Of a stretch of DNA of 64,000 nucleotides, positions 38,801-53,800 are shown piece by piece. The notes beneath the pieces are model-generated. The model searched no databases. It saw only the letters and a program-made list of their open reading frames with translations, and was not told the origin of the DNA. Where the stretch lies: contig OY747716.1 of assembly GCA_963556495.2 (NCBI GenBank), positions 51,452,318-51,516,317 of the forward strand, in the 5' to 3' direction. This DNA comes from Valencia hispanica (taxonomy: Eukaryota > Chordata > Actinopteri > Cyprinodontiformes > Valenciidae). The position numbers were made by a program, and so were the translations under genes. The first letter of the stretch is position 1. Each line of letters begins with the position of its first letter.

Positions 38801-41800
38801 AGATCCATCAACATCCGTCCGTCTTCATGCCTCATTTCTCCTTTTCCTGCTCTGAGGCCCACTTTTTTCACAGCTCAGCGGCTTTTGCTAAAATCTTAAA
38901 CCTTTAATATTCTCAGCAGAATTTCTTCATTCTGAATCAACCAGATTGTAAAGTTATTCAAAGGAAAACATCGATTCATACAAATGCAGGAGGAAAGGAG
39001 GGATAAAATGTCAGAATGCAGGACATTTTCTCCTTGGAGATCATAGATGCATGTTTCTGTCAGCGTGAGTCTGCAGTGCAACAAGTTAAATCAATCTTTG
39101 TTAGAGAATCATTGGGTGAAGTTATTGTCTCAGCTGTGCAGGGTTACAGTGACTGAGCTCAGGGTTACCCAGGAAGGCCGACGTCATTAAAATAACAAGA
39201 ATCTGGACTCTGCGTGAGTCATTAGGTGTTTGGATGGGACGGTAAAAAGATCCAGATACTGACTGACGTGTACGGAGATTAGAGCAAACAGGGCTGCTCA
39301 CGTCTCGTGGTAGATAGCCAACAAGGCGTGGGGCAATCAAAACGTGGCAGAAGAGCTTAATGTGTACCGAGATGAGAATCAGAAAAAAATGATCTGATGA
39401 AAATATGCGTATAATCATGTAAATCCATGTAACAGCACCCAGGGAAGAGGTTTTAATCTGTGGAAACGAGACGGTAAAATATAAAGGTGCAAAGATTTGC
39501 TCTGCAGTCAGAACTCCTAATGCGGCTTAATGGTTTAAGACGATCCTTGAACTCATCCTGCAGCTTCCAGCTTCACATTTACAGGCCATTGTTATAAAGT
39601 ACTGAGTCACATGGAAACATCAATAAAACTTATATCCTTCCTGTTTTCTATATTTGACAGTATTCTGGCCTCCAGTGGGACTTTTTCCAAAACCAAAGTG
39701 TAATAATTGTTCTCTAAGCAGCTGTAAATACCTCGATGTCCCAGATAAGGCTGAGTCAGAGCAGCGGCTACGTCCTATAGGTAAACACATGAAGTGCGAC
39801 TGCAGTCATACGCAGTGATGGATCCCTGCTCATCCAACACGTATCTCTGGGTTTAATTGGAAAGAGTGTTGGAGTGGAAGATGAGACGAGCTGATAGGAA
39901 CACGCAAACACTCGACGACACGCTGTGTGCTCAGGAACCTGTCAGGCCTGTCTAATTCTTGGGCGTGTGCACACACGTGTGTGTGCGTGTGTCTAAAGTT
40001 AAAGATAGCTTCAAATTACATCGACAAAATGTCATCATATGAGATGAAAATTCATTCTCCTGTAGTCAGGGTTTAGGACCGATAGGATGGGCGAATGGAT
40101 AGATTCTGTCCAGCTTCTCTGAGTTATCCAGAGATGATCCATTGTCCTTGTGGTTCTACCAGCTCTAGACACATGGCGTTTCTTCATGCAGGACTGTCTG
40201 AAGGATCAGAGATCCCAGCTCTCCAGGTTACGTTGCTCTCTGGTCCGTTGTGAAAACACGTAACAGAGACAAAAAAACAACTCAACTATGGTGATGAAAA
40301 GTGGGTCAAGGTCACAATCGTCTCACTTTGAATGTGAACAAAACAAAGGAGATGATTGTAGATTTCAGAAGAAACAGGGATAAGTCAAACACTGTTTCCA
40401 TCGTGGGAGAAGAAGTGGAGGTGGTTGAGGAATATAAATACCTCAGAGTTCACCTGGACAACAGACTGGACTGGAGACTGAACAGTGAAGCCGTCTACAA
40501 GAAGGGACAGAGCAGACTGGACTTCTGGAGGAAGCTTAGGTCCTTCAAGGTTTGCAGCAAGATGCTGCAGATCTTCTACAAGTCTGTTGTGGAGAGTGTA
40601 ATCTCTTCAGCCGTCATCTGTTGGGGTAGCAGCATCAGAGGCAGGGACTTAAATAGGCTAAACCTGATAAAGAAGGTTCTGGTTCTGTTCTGGTTCTGTT
40701 CTGTTCCTGTTCTGTTTCTGTTCTGGGGACGACTGTGGAACATCTGGAGATGATGATGCAAAAAAGGATTCTTCATAAAATCAAAACAATTATGGACAAC
40801 CCTGAGCATCCTCTTCATGAGTCATACAACAACAGAGCGTCTTCAGTCAGAGACTTCTTCAGTTTCACTGCAACACAGACTGCTACAGGAAATCCTTCCT
40901 GCTCACAGCCATCATCATCTACAACAACTCCTTAAAGAATTCATTATATGAGCTACACCAACACTTAATTTCCCTCTGGGATCAATAAAGTATTTTTGAA
41001 TTTGAATTGAAGAAGAAGGACGGGGTATAAACCTTTAGGTGGACTGGACCTCACCTTAGAGATAAGCTGAGGTGGACCCTCATCCAGATCCTTTTATCAA
41101 TGTTGGTTTGGGGAAAGTCCAGAATAATTTTTTAGAGCTGTATAATATTAGGAAACCGTTGCATTTTATGATGATGAAATCAGTTTTGTTCTCTTATCTT
41201 TTATCCTAATCATATTCCCTCCACACTCTGTCAGCTTTTCAATCTTGGGCACTATCATGTATGTCTGGTGCGGCCATGAAGCGTGTTTAGAACCAGTCCA
41301 GTAAATTATTAACATGTAGAGCATGAATGCACGACGCAGATGGTTTATTAGCAGGCTAAATATTTCATCCAGCCAGTTATTTCCACTCTGACATTGCGAG
41401 GCGACACAGTTTGCACCTCCAGTCTTTCTGCATAACGGGCGTTCAGTTGCAACCTTTAACTTTCTTGTGTATTGATGCATTTTGATGTCATGATGCAAGG
41501 TTATGAATACAATGAAGCTGATCAGCCGAAACAGGAAATATCAACAGATTATTTTGTTAGAATTTCGTTGAAAACGAAGAAAAATGATATAACTTGTGCT
41601 CCAGTTGGGGCCTCAGCAGCAGCCCACTGATCCACCTGTGTTGCAGTAATTTCTTTTGACATATCGTAAAAGTTTGTAGCTCGTGCACACCAGGGATCCT
41701 CACTCAGCTTAGAGAGACAAACCCCGGATGAATCAGAGAGCAAACAGACAAGACGGAACTGGATCTGAGAAATCGTCTTCATCCAACCTTCCTCTGCCTA

Positions 41801-44800
41801 CTTGTTCCTGCTGACGCAGCAGCAGCCGTGGATCTCTGCTCTATTGAAAGGACTGGCGGTGTGTGGCCGTGTGGTTTGACTGAACAAACTGTCCTGAAGC
41901 ATCAGGGTCACCATCAGGAGGTCGTGTACCTCGGAGGGCTTCTGCTTTAAACCAATAGGTCAAAATTCTTTCTCTGAAGTGACAGATTGCAGGGATGGAA
42001 TGGAGGTTCTGGTGTCAGAACCCAGATTCTGAGATGTTGGAAGGATTGTAAAATGTGAATTTTAATGTGAAATGAGGTTTTGACCATCAGTTAGTGGAAA
42101 TATTTTAACAGGTCGTGACAAACAGCTGCAGGTTTACCTGATAAATGTGCCTGACTCTCAAATTAAAGACTAAATAAATTAGGTATGTTCATCTTCGGTT
42201 GACTGAAGTCAGAACAACTGTTTGTTTTTTCTGTCCTAGTTTGACCTAATTAATCTAATTTGAATTTCATTTGAATTTATTTCTAGATGAGCAGAAACAT
42301 TTAGACCGATCTTACCAGTAGTGCTCTTTCTTATTTAATTTTTTTATTTTATTTATTATGTTGTTATGATCTGTCATTATTGATCTGCTTTACTGCAGGT
42401 TTATGTGATCTATTGATTTATTTGTTCAGCACTTTGGTCACCTTGGGTGTGTAAAGTGCTTTATAAATAAAGTTCGTTTGATTGATTGATTTTCTGCTTT
42501 TTCAGGTTTGATAGTTTTTCTGGTGAAAATGTCTTCTTGTTTACAATTACAGACTCCACATGCAAAGGACTCAGAGATCATTTGAAGTGTAGGGGGTGCT
42601 CCTGAAGACCAGTTTAAACTCTGTGGTGGCATCAGCCATCTTCTGTGGTGTTTGTTGGAGCAGTCGCTTGTCTACAGATGGTTGGAGACAGAAGATTTCT
42701 GGCTAAAATAACATCATGGTTGGACAATGTCTTCCACTCCATCCATGAAGCTGTTGCTGAACTGTAGGATCCTTCAGGGCCTTTTCCCACCCGCCGTGTT
42801 CCAGCGCTCGTGACTTGACTCCGGTTCTGCAGGATTCCATGGCTAAATCACACATTGCTTAACCAAGCACCAACTCCTTGCTGGGCCAGAGCTGGTGCTT
42901 TCACCCCGCCCACATGGTGACACAACCAAGATGTGGGGGCGGGATTACAAAAGCTTAGTGTAGCGAGGCGAAACACACAACCGCCATTTTCATTCGTAAA
43001 AATGGACAATGGACGTAACCAAGACACATCTTTGCAAATCAAAGTGTGGAAGCTCAAAGCAGCAGTGGTAAAGACAGGATGAAAATATCTCTGTGCGCTT
43101 CCTGTTGTCGTCTGCCCATGTGGACGTTTCCAGTTGCATTGCAACATTTTAGATGACGTTATGATTTAGCGCCAACTGGAACCTGAATCGATGGAAAAGC
43201 AATCGGTTCTTTGAAAGAAAAGAAAAAGAAAACCGGCTAAGAACCGGCTAAGAACCGACTCTGGCACCGGTTCTTTTTGGTGGAAAAGCCTCATTAGTAA
43301 CAGACTGCTGAATCCTTGGTACACAAAGGAGCATTTTCACAGATCCTTCCTCCCAGCACCTGTTAGACCTTATAATCATCATTGTTCCCAAGAAACGCAT
43401 TAAGTGTTTCCATGAATGCTGCCATTTGGAGTTTTTCATGTCTTGTAAATAAGTAGTTTGTTCTTTTTTATACACAAATATGCATATGCACTTTTGCATA
43501 TTTTTTTTTATTGCCCTACTCAGCTGCACATTTCAAATTGTACCGTATCATTTAGATAAAAAAAAACTTTCTCCACCACCTGTCAGCTGAGCTTTATATC
43601 AACATTGGTTTTCCTGTCTGGTCTGCAAAATGCAACTTTTCTAACGCCCTCAAAGGGCCTATTTAACCAAAGAAAGACAAAAGCTGAGGCAGAGATGGAC
43701 CAAATTGGGTAACAGGTTGGTTTAACGAACTCCGTTATCCCATGTGAATCTCTTCTGCTTGTTTTGCTTTGCTGTTGTCAGTCGTTTAGTGGAAATGAAT
43801 GTTGCTGAAACTCCCGGTCTACCTGCAGGAGATCACAATCAGAGCGAGAGCCAATCACAGCTCAGAGAAGAGATAGTTCACCTTATTTTTTGAAACACAG
43901 GAGATGGAGGCAGCGATATGAAGCACACACATACACACACACACACACACACCTGGAACCTGCAGAACACATTGTTTTACAGCTTCTTCCTCTCATTGCA
44001 ACATTCATGTGTTTTCAGGCCTTTCTGAGAAGGAAAAAGTGCTGGCTCAGGCAGATCTGTGTTTGTCAGGACGATTGGATTATCTGTAATCAGAGACCAG
44101 CAGTTGACTTCTCCTCAACACCACTTTCAGTGTTCAGCCTTAATAACTGTCTCCCTGTCACTGAGGCCCTTTGTTGACAGTCCAAGCTGTCCAATCAGCT
44201 GCCTCAACCCATGGACCCTCGAGTCTGGACCTAAACTGAGTCAACAAGACCTGAACGACCAAACACGGGGGCTGAACTCTCCAAAGTGACTGATCTCTGC
44301 TGGGAAACTGTTGTAATCTTGATGCCCAATCGAACCGAGTTTACCGGACTATCAGGTGTGAAAACAACCTAAGTCTTTAGATTAAAGAAATAATCAGCAG
44401 CAACAGAAAATACTTTGGACTTTTAGGCGATTTTAATGATTTAACTCGTAAAATGATTATATATTAAAAATGTGCATAATTTGAAAACACTGCTTTCTTG
44501 AGATAAATGTTTCTAAGATTAAAAAGGTTAATCTATTCTGAAAACAAAAATCATAATTCTGCTGATTTTCCATCTACAGTAAAATAAACTCATCTTTTCA
44601 GGTGGCGGTTTGACTTTCCTCCCCGTTATGGAGTGAGCGCTGTGTTTCTAATACACAATCTGTGTCTCCAGCCGTTTGACAGGTTCAACATGTGATGAAG
44701 CAGAAACCGAGATCTCCACATGTGGATCCGATCCTGTTTGTTTGTACTAGAGCCTGAACAGAGATGGAATCAGGCCAGAGTGAAAGCACCTCACCTGCCT

Positions 44801-47800
44801 CAACCTGCACTTTGTTTCTGTGTGAAGGTCTCGTCTTCCCTTCCCGCTCGTCTCGTTTCCTGAACGTCTGTGGCTCTTCCACCCATTCCTGTCGCTACAC
44901 ATCGTTTGATGAAGCAGAAAGTGGAGAGCCGACTCGATGGCAACAGATTATTTATGATTGGCAACATTAAAACGGTCTGTATTAAAAGCTCGCTGACGTG
45001 GAAATCGATGGTTTGTCGGTCTGACCTGCGGTCTCCTTGCCTGCAGCAGGAATCAATGGAAGCGTTTATCGTTCCGCTCTCAAGCGCCTGGTGTTAAACT
45101 GCGGCTAAGAGCTTTTATTGATTCATGTCAGAGACGGACTGACTAACTCAGCTCTGCTGTCATATTATTTCATATTTCCAGATTAACAGACAAGTGTAAC
45201 ACCTTACTCTGACCAACCAGTGTGTTATTATGGACAAATATGCACAGAATGAGGATCCGTACAATACTTATTAGAAGTAAAAAACTAAAGCCCAACTAAA
45301 ATATTAATGCACCCCAAAGAGTTTTCACCACATGAATTTTTACCTGCACAAGGTTTCACAGCACCACACATTTCTAGTGTTCTGTGTGCCTTTCACTTAA
45401 ACAGAGGAGTTCTTCACTAGGTGGTTGAGTGCACCTGTGTCCCCGCACCCACACAAACTCACAGCAAACCACAGCAAAATCAGAATGCAAGATATAGCTT
45501 TACCATGTTGTCCAGATTCTGTCCGCCAGAAATGTTTTGGCAGCTTTTCACACATTTTCAGTCCAGTTTAGGACAGTTAAAACATCATTGAGACCTGCAG
45601 AATGATTCAGACGCACACAAGGTACAAAAAGATTCAGCAGCAGCTGAAAGTTGTGTCGATTCCATCAACTGCCTGAGACAGAACCTGACAGATGCTTCAT
45701 TCTTCAGCCGATCCTGTGCTGCAGTACAACTCTTCAGCTAGCTGCTCTTTATTGGACCTAAAATAATGTTCCCTGGCTCACAATTTATTTCTTTTATTCA
45801 GTTAAAGAAATTGGAAGAAAGTGGCTCCTTGTGACTCGCTGTTGGTAACAGAGAGGCTAAAGATCCAATTTAAGACCGGTTCTTTGTCGGGAGGTCCGTT
45901 ATGAACACTGGTTCATCCAGTGACTCAGAGATCAGGTTTAAAACAAACAAGGAAAACTATTTTCTAAAAATGCTCTGGATATTAACTGAAAATTATTTGA
46001 ATTTCAAAAAGCCGCAAAAGTCCAAAGAAAATATCTGAGAGACCCTCAGAAGGTTCGGGAAAACGGTTGAACAAGTCCAGCTAGAAATATCTAAAAAAAA
46101 TCATCCATCCATCCATCCATCTTTCCATCCATCCAAGTTTATCGCTTCATATCAGCTTTAAGAGCGACTCCTCACACCTCCTTGGTCTGGTCTGCAGGTC
46201 AATAATCCTGACCTCTGACCTGCAGCATGTTGCAGGTTTCTTTCTCTGTTTAGAGTATTTTTCTCTCAGCCAGCTCAGAATCAGCAAACTCAGCAGATTT
46301 GAGTCCAAACTGACCCAGAGAGATTAAATCTGAGCCGTCCGAGATGCTCGTCGGTATCTCAGTGAAATCTTTGTTACATGAGAGACGTTTAACTGTGCAG
46401 ACGGCTGAGCTACGCCTCCTTCATACCTGCAGGATGGAAGCTGCAGCTACCTGACCTCTCCTCCTTCAGTTCAATGGCACGAGGAAAATAAAGCTCGTTT
46501 TGTCAGAGGAAACGGGTATTTTTTCCCTCCTCCAGCTGCATGAACAGAAACATGATCCCCTTAGACAGAAGAAAAGCTGAATGGAACATCCTGAACCGAC
46601 TTCATCAGGAGCTAATCACTAAATCTTCTCTGTGTGGATGGTGTTTGATTCTGCAGAGCGTGTGTGTCTCGCCTGCAGCGCTGTTCGCAGGTCAGAGCGA
46701 GACCGTGCATGTTCCACACACTCAATCCGCTTCACTTTCCCTCCGCCGCTGCTGAAGGAAAATTCCACCGAGTCATTTCATCCTCCCTGACAGTTAACCG
46801 TGAACACTGGTGACGGGAAGAGTCCTGCACCTCCAGCAGTCTCTCTGGAAACCCAAATAATGTCAGGAGAAACATAACGTCTCACATAAATCTCAGCTAA
46901 TATTTCCAGCTGATATCATCTCTAGAAGCAGAGCAGAGGTCTGCAGGCGAGATTAACGGCAGTGGATTATGCATAACCAACAAGCCCTCACCATGATTAA
47001 CCCTCTGCATGTTGTGGCAACCTGAAGTTAGATTGGCAGAGCTTCCAAAACCGAACCAAGTCACGACTGAGGAACAAAACATCTGCAGCTTATAGACCTC
47101 CATGACATCCTGGTTTCAGTTTCTACGAATTCTTCAGGTTAAAGAGGCACCATGAACATCGTCACAGCTACAGAGAGGAAGAAAAGCAGCAGGAGGTTTC
47201 TCATCACCACCTGTTAATTGTTCTGACCTCATTGTGAGGGAGCGAAGCTCTGACTGAAACAGCGTGTTTGTCCGGTCCCTGTGCGACGGCATGTCCTTCA
47301 ACAATCCAAACCTTCATGTCATCGTTCCGCTGAAAATATTTCTTCGGCTGAGTCAGCCTCATCTCCACAGCCCATGGCGCCTGTCTCTGGCGCTGGGAAA
47401 GCACGACGTTTTTCATCCCTAACAGTTTTCTGGCTTTTAGCTCACAAAAAGAATATTTATTTCTACGTCTGAAGTCAGAAAATGAGCAAAGTAAGAGCTG
47501 ATAAACAGCAGGAGAGAAGCAGATAGCTGTAGGTTGCAGAAGAAAGAGGGTGCTACATAAGGAAGTGATGCTCAATGTGGTGGAGACCCAGAAATGAAGC
47601 AGAAACACCAAAGTCTCCAGAATCTAACGAGGATTTTTATGATGAATTGTCCACCGAGATGAAGGAGGTCAGGAGACAGAGCGGCCCGATAAACAAGCTC
47701 TTATTACATCAGGAGATGTTATTTTTAAATTATTTTCCTGCTTTAAAATCAGTTAAAACCATGATTGGGATTATGTAGAACAGTCCTGTCACGGCACCAA

Positions 47801-50800
47801 TCTATGATGGGATATGTCCAGTTTTCCTGGAAGCATGCACGGAGCCACCAGACTGTTTCATCAAAGGGAAGGCCTTTAAATCCTACAGCGTTCAAGCACC
47901 TTACTTACTGAAAGGTCTGTCATCACTTAAATGTAATTAGATGTTTTACTCTGATAGGTTGAGTGGATCATTATTCACGAGAGAGATAATAGGAAATATT
48001 TGAAGTTAAACACCATAAACGGCCCTAAGATCTGAGATCTGCAGCTGCAGGAATCTTCTGCGAGCTGCAGGTGTGAAAACAAACCACCGCCGTCCAGCTC
48101 TGCGTCACCTTTGACCTCCTGGGATTGATCCCACAGTGATTGCAGGTTGTTCTAACAAAGCGTCTGCATGTCACAGAGCAGCAGCAGCTGAGCAGCCTGT
48201 TTAATCCTGCCGACCCATTCCCAGCTCCATTATTGACATTCTTCACATTCCTCGGAGGAAAATCCCTCAAGCTTTATCAAACGGCTAAAAAACCGTCACC
48301 TGAACCCAATCTGATTCTTTCTGGTTAAAACCGAGTCCCTCTGCAGTTCACCTGCAGACCCAGAGTCACTTTCAGTCACAATTACACCACCTATTACCCA
48401 TGTTATCTCATCAGGGCATTCAGGGTTCAAGATGTGAGAATGCTGCAAAACGACACAAATAAGAAACATTACAAACACAAAAGTGGGATAAAGGAGGTTG
48501 ACAACATCCAGATTCCAACAAAAATACAACATAAATGACAACAATGTAACATTATGTGGAGAAGCGAAGCAGAAAAAGACACAAAGACCCAATCAAAATA
48601 AATACAAAACGTGTCACAAAAACCCATAAACCCTCCCAGCAGACACCCAGAGCAGAGGCAAAAAAACGAAACTAAACTAAATCCTTGAAAAAGAACCAAA
48701 GAAAACGACTAAAACAAATAAAAAGCTCTAGATAATAAACAAAAACTTCAAGCTGGAGACAAGAAACCCCCCAAAACCCAAAGTAACAGATAAATTCAGG
48801 GTCTGATCAGCTGACAGAATAATCACCAAGCCCCGCCCCTCCTGACCCACGAGCCAATCACATCTCCTCAATCACAGCCAGACTGCAGCAGTCCACCGCT
48901 GCTCCCAGATCGGGCTAAACACTGTCGTAGTTAGAAAAAGTTTGGCTCATTATGCCAACACCATTGCTATGGTTACCATTTAGGCTTTTCTTCATGTGTG
49001 TGTGATTCGGTTAACAGTCCTACCAAAGAAAAACGAGCACACACACACACACACACACTAAGCCGAGGTCTTTCCAGAAAGTCAACACACACTGAGCTGA
49101 GGCCCTTTTCTGAAGCCTTGACTGAGGAATCTTCTGCTCCCAGTCACAACAAGCAGAGCTGAAGATTCAGTGAGGCTCAGAAACACAAAACAAACTTCCT
49201 GATAAAAACCCAGCAGACGAGGAATGACCTGCTGATCCATCCCAGGAGGAGAAATCTGGTCATTCGTGTCGTTCTGGGCACAGAAAGCTGACGTCGAGTT
49301 TTTAAATGACTCTTTCAAACTGTAACCTTTAACCCACATCACTGATCAGTGAGGACCGTAGCAACTAGGGATGTGTATTGGCAAAAATCTGGCGATACGA
49401 TATGTATCGCGATTCAGGGGAGGTGATACGATATATTGCGATATATCGCGATGCTATGACTATGACGATATATTGTGATTTTTAAAACTCCATTTAACTG
49501 TAGGAAAACTGTCCCATCGTTCTAAACGCTCCAACCTGTTTCATACTTTAACACGTCCAGCTTTATTACTTTATCTAGTTGATCCACTGGAAGCAAGAAG
49601 GTGAAAACAGCCACAAACTACCAGTTATACTTTTCATTTTAATACAAAAATTACTGTCATCATTAATGGTTCCATTCAAATCCTTAAAAAAAACAACGAT
49701 ATTTTTGTTTTGAATATCGATACAATATCGGGAAATAAAATATCGTGATATATCGGTGTATCGATATTTTCTTACATCCCTAATAGCAACGATGCAGTAC
49801 GTCTATGTTCTAGTGGAGGCCAATATGAAAGGTATGAGGTAGAAATGATATAAATTTAGACAAAGGTAGAGTTTCTGATTATACGGCATATCTCGGTTTG
49901 CTGTTTTCCATTTAACGGAAAAGAAACTGTTAGAACTTGAAGCATTTTTTTATTCAAATATGTGCAGGTTTATTTTTGTGAGATATTACATTTAGAAACA
50001 AAAGCAACACCAGGGAAGCAGACAATTTTGAACTTTGTGTTTTCATAACATTTAGCTATAAATTTATTTAAAATATCTTCATCTTTATTTATATAATGAG
50101 AATTTTTGTGTTGCATTTTTTGGACAAAAGATTTAAATAAAAGAAAATGCATTTTGCACAATGAATGATCTTTAAAGAATATATTGCAATAGATATTGTT
50201 ATTGCACATGCTTTAGATTATATCACAATATAGATTTGAGGCCATACCGCCCAGCCCTACTATGTTCATATCTATGCCTTATACTTCATTTAGCTACTTT
50301 GGGTTTTCTTTTTCCGGTGAATCCCGTTTCTCTTCAGGCTGCCATAGATAACGTTACACAGCATCCTGGACAGGTAACGAAAACACGAGGAGTGAATCAG
50401 CTGCTACTGAAGAACCATGGAGTCTCTTGAACTGGGTTTCCTATTTTTAGGATGTTATTTTTTATTTCTAATGTTTCTGACTTGAGTAAAAGACCAAAGA
50501 CTCCCTTTAAATCCAGAAGAGGCTGCCATGGAAAGAGAAACAAAAATTCACAAAGACTTTTTCAACTTTATGCTTAAGGTTCCAGGAACTGAATCAATCA
50601 AAAAAAAGATTCCCATGAGAGTATCTGAGCATCATCTCAGACCTGGTAACGTACTCCATGCATGACGGCGCGTTGACACATGCCGACGGTAACAGATCAC
50701 TGAAGCCTAACCACTGATGCAAACGCAGCGCATGCCGGGGGATTTCCTCCTGCTGAAGTGATCAGGAAAGCCGTCGTTCAGAGAGTCTCGCAGAGTTCTG

Positions 50801-53800
50801 ATCACTTCGATCGGAGAAATCTTCCCTGATTTAAAAACGTCTGACTGAATATGTCAATAATACGATTTTAAAAAGTAACTAGTAAATATAAATTATAACC
50901 CTGTCAGTCAAAATGACCGACAACAGAAAATTGTAGCGTGACCTCTGAACTCTAGATGTTATAAAGCTGTCAGAGGTACCCCCCCCCCCAAATAAAAATA
51001 AAAATACCATCAGCAATTCAACAGCAGAAGGTGGATTCATGCAGTTTGTCCAAATGATGCTTTTAAAAATCTCCCAAATCCTACTGAACTTCTAGTTTAT
51101 ACCATGACTAAACCTGGGATTATTCTAGGGGTTGGAATAATTTTCCAAAAACCTGTATATGAGGGAACTTTAAAAGGCTCCCTGAAATCCTTCACAATCT
51201 CTTTAAATGTATGTACCATTCCTCTAAATCCTCCTGACGGACATGTAGAAGCTCATGTTTGACCAGCAGACCTCCTCCTGGACCCTGGTCCTCCTTCTGG
51301 GACTTTCATCAAATGTTCTGAATCTTCTGAGGAGGAACGTCGGCCCAGACTTCTTCCTGGAACGTCTGTGGGAGAATTTCATTGGAACTGGAGGGAAACT
51401 GAAGCTTCAGCCTTGGAGCTGCAGACGGCGAGCAACATCCCAACAGTCCATTCAGACCGAGGAAAGTCACTCCGACTCATAACATTCGTCCTAACTGAAT
51501 GTTTGCCGGGACAAAGGGAGCCTGCACTCAGCTGTTTTAACTTCTGATTGAGACGCTTGTCCGAACAGCTCAGCTCGGAGCGGCCGGAATGATTAGATTG
51601 GATTTCCTCATTAACACATCACTCACATTTCCCAGAATAATGAAGTAGGCCTGCCTTGTTTTACTCAACCAGAGACGATCTGAGGAAAGATAATCACTGA
51701 TCTCAGAAAAGATATGATGGAAACTCTGCAACTTGTTAAGCAGAACAATAACGACTCGGATCTAGTTTATTTACTCCTGCTCCCTCAGACCAAACAGCTC
51801 TAGATGATCTGGCCATCTTGGAAGGAGGGAATGAGAGAAATAAGGTAAATAAGATGGTAAGATGAGTGAAGACAGAGAAGCAATCCAGTCTGGACCTCAG
51901 TTCAGTCTTTATTTCTTATTCTGATGTTTTCATTTATTCATTTGTTCTCCAAAAAGCATTAAATCCACTGACGGCTGATTATTGATCATTTCAGTCATCC
52001 TCAAAATGATCTCAGTGTTACTATGAAACCTACGAGCGTAACCTTCCGTCCCAAACAGAAGAAGAACAGCTGAGACCTACAATGAGTCCAGATCCGGCCC
52101 ATGTGTGGGAAAAGATTGGAGCCACTGAGCCCAAGAGGCTCAGAGATGAGAACATTAAGATCCTGGACCTGAGCTGATCTGATCTGATGCTCACTGAGAA
52201 GCTGTGGAAGGTTCTCAGAAAGCTGAAAGATCCAGATGTTGATCTCCAGGATATCAGAGAGATTTAGAGAAGTCACAAATTAGACTGGTCAACAATAAAA
52301 CATCGACTTATTACATAAAATCAATGCGTTTACTAAAGAAATAGTTTGAGAATCATTATAAATGTTCAGAAAAACATTCAAATTTACCCCCAAAAATTGA
52401 AAAATGCAAACAAAAATAAATATCTCAAAAGACATTTGTGTCACGGTGTAAAACTTTAGATTTTATTCATTCTTGTAATAAGATTCAGAAACAAAGAATC
52501 AGGCCATCCCAAATAATTCCAACCCGTATTTCAGACAAAGAAAACTTGAACTGGTTCTGGTTGTATCTCATCTAAACCCCCGAATCATCCTGCAAAACTA
52601 AAAGAGAAAAATGATACAAAAACAGCTGAAACTTGGTGTGATGTGGAGGGACATTAAAGCCGCTGCAGAACCTCATCAGTAAGAACTGTAAATATATCTT
52701 CATGTAGAAGCTGTGTTCAGTCAGTAAGCATCATATTCTGTCCTACTTTAACCTCCCTCCTGCAGACCGCAGTAACAAACACCACAAACCTGTCACAACG
52801 TCCGAGCTTGGAGGACGCTCAGCTGACCACTTCGTCTCGTTTGTCTTAATTATTTGTTGACATTTTTTGTTTCACCTCAGAAACTGTGCAGCAGGTTGTG
52901 CAGAACAGCGAGTCACAATGAGCCTGAAGCTTCAACACAACATCTGTCCGTCATCACTAAAGGTTGGAAGAAATGTGAAGCGAGCTACCGGACAACACGA
53001 GATGTTCTGTCCTGGAATAATGAACAGCTTGACGTTTCTGGTGTGGATCCATGCATCCAGAAGTTCAGCAGGGGGACGTTTCACAGAATTCATAGAAAAC
53101 GTTCCGATTTTCTTTTAAAGATCTAATTTATTCCATCTGCAGACAGACAGAGTCCGATGATATTAGGAATGAATAAAAACACAAACTCCTTCACAGTTTT
53201 AGTTTTAAACCTCAACACCAGACAGGTCTCCTTTAAAGCTGCTTTTCCTCTCCAATGTTTTCTTCTAATTATGATCTACTATACGGGGATTGATGAAACT
53301 GGTCCAACTGGGAGCCAACTGGCTCTGTTTCTGTTAAGTTTGTGTAATCGGCAGAACCATAACAGAACCCGAAGAACCTGAAGTTAGATCTGAGATCAGC
53401 TACGGAAAAAGCCCCTGGTTTCACATGGGCTAAATCACATGTGAAATGTACATGTGATTACATGTTAGACACCAGGTGAGATGTGTGAAGAACATGTGAC
53501 CACCTGTGTTTTGCACACATTTCCCATGTGAATTTGGAACATTTTCATGTTAGTAAACTGTGAAACCCATGTAAAACCACACACGTGAAGTTCATGTGGG
53601 CCACACATGTGGTGTACCATGTCCCACATGGGATAACATGTCATCCTATGTGACTTTTCCGTGAGGCTATTTGTATGAGAATCAGCTTAACTGTCCAGGA
53701 CTGAGAGGAGAAATCAGGTTTCAGGCTCTCCAGGCGTTCAGATTAACTTTAGTGGAAGAAACTGGTCATAGTGGAAGTTCAACGTCAGACTGGATCACAG

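Noticed and set aside
38396..38899. 167-aa frame rich in Ser, Pro, Phe and Leu
   Set aside because: Lies in a pyrimidine-rich tract with no homology or splice context.
41549..41782. 77-aa minus-strand frame ([16 protein letters not shown])
   Set aside because: Looks protein-like for a few residues but has no family I recognise and no supporting context.
47204..47611. 135-aa minus-strand frame in intron 1
   Set aside because: No recognisable domain, no repeat family, composition like random intron.
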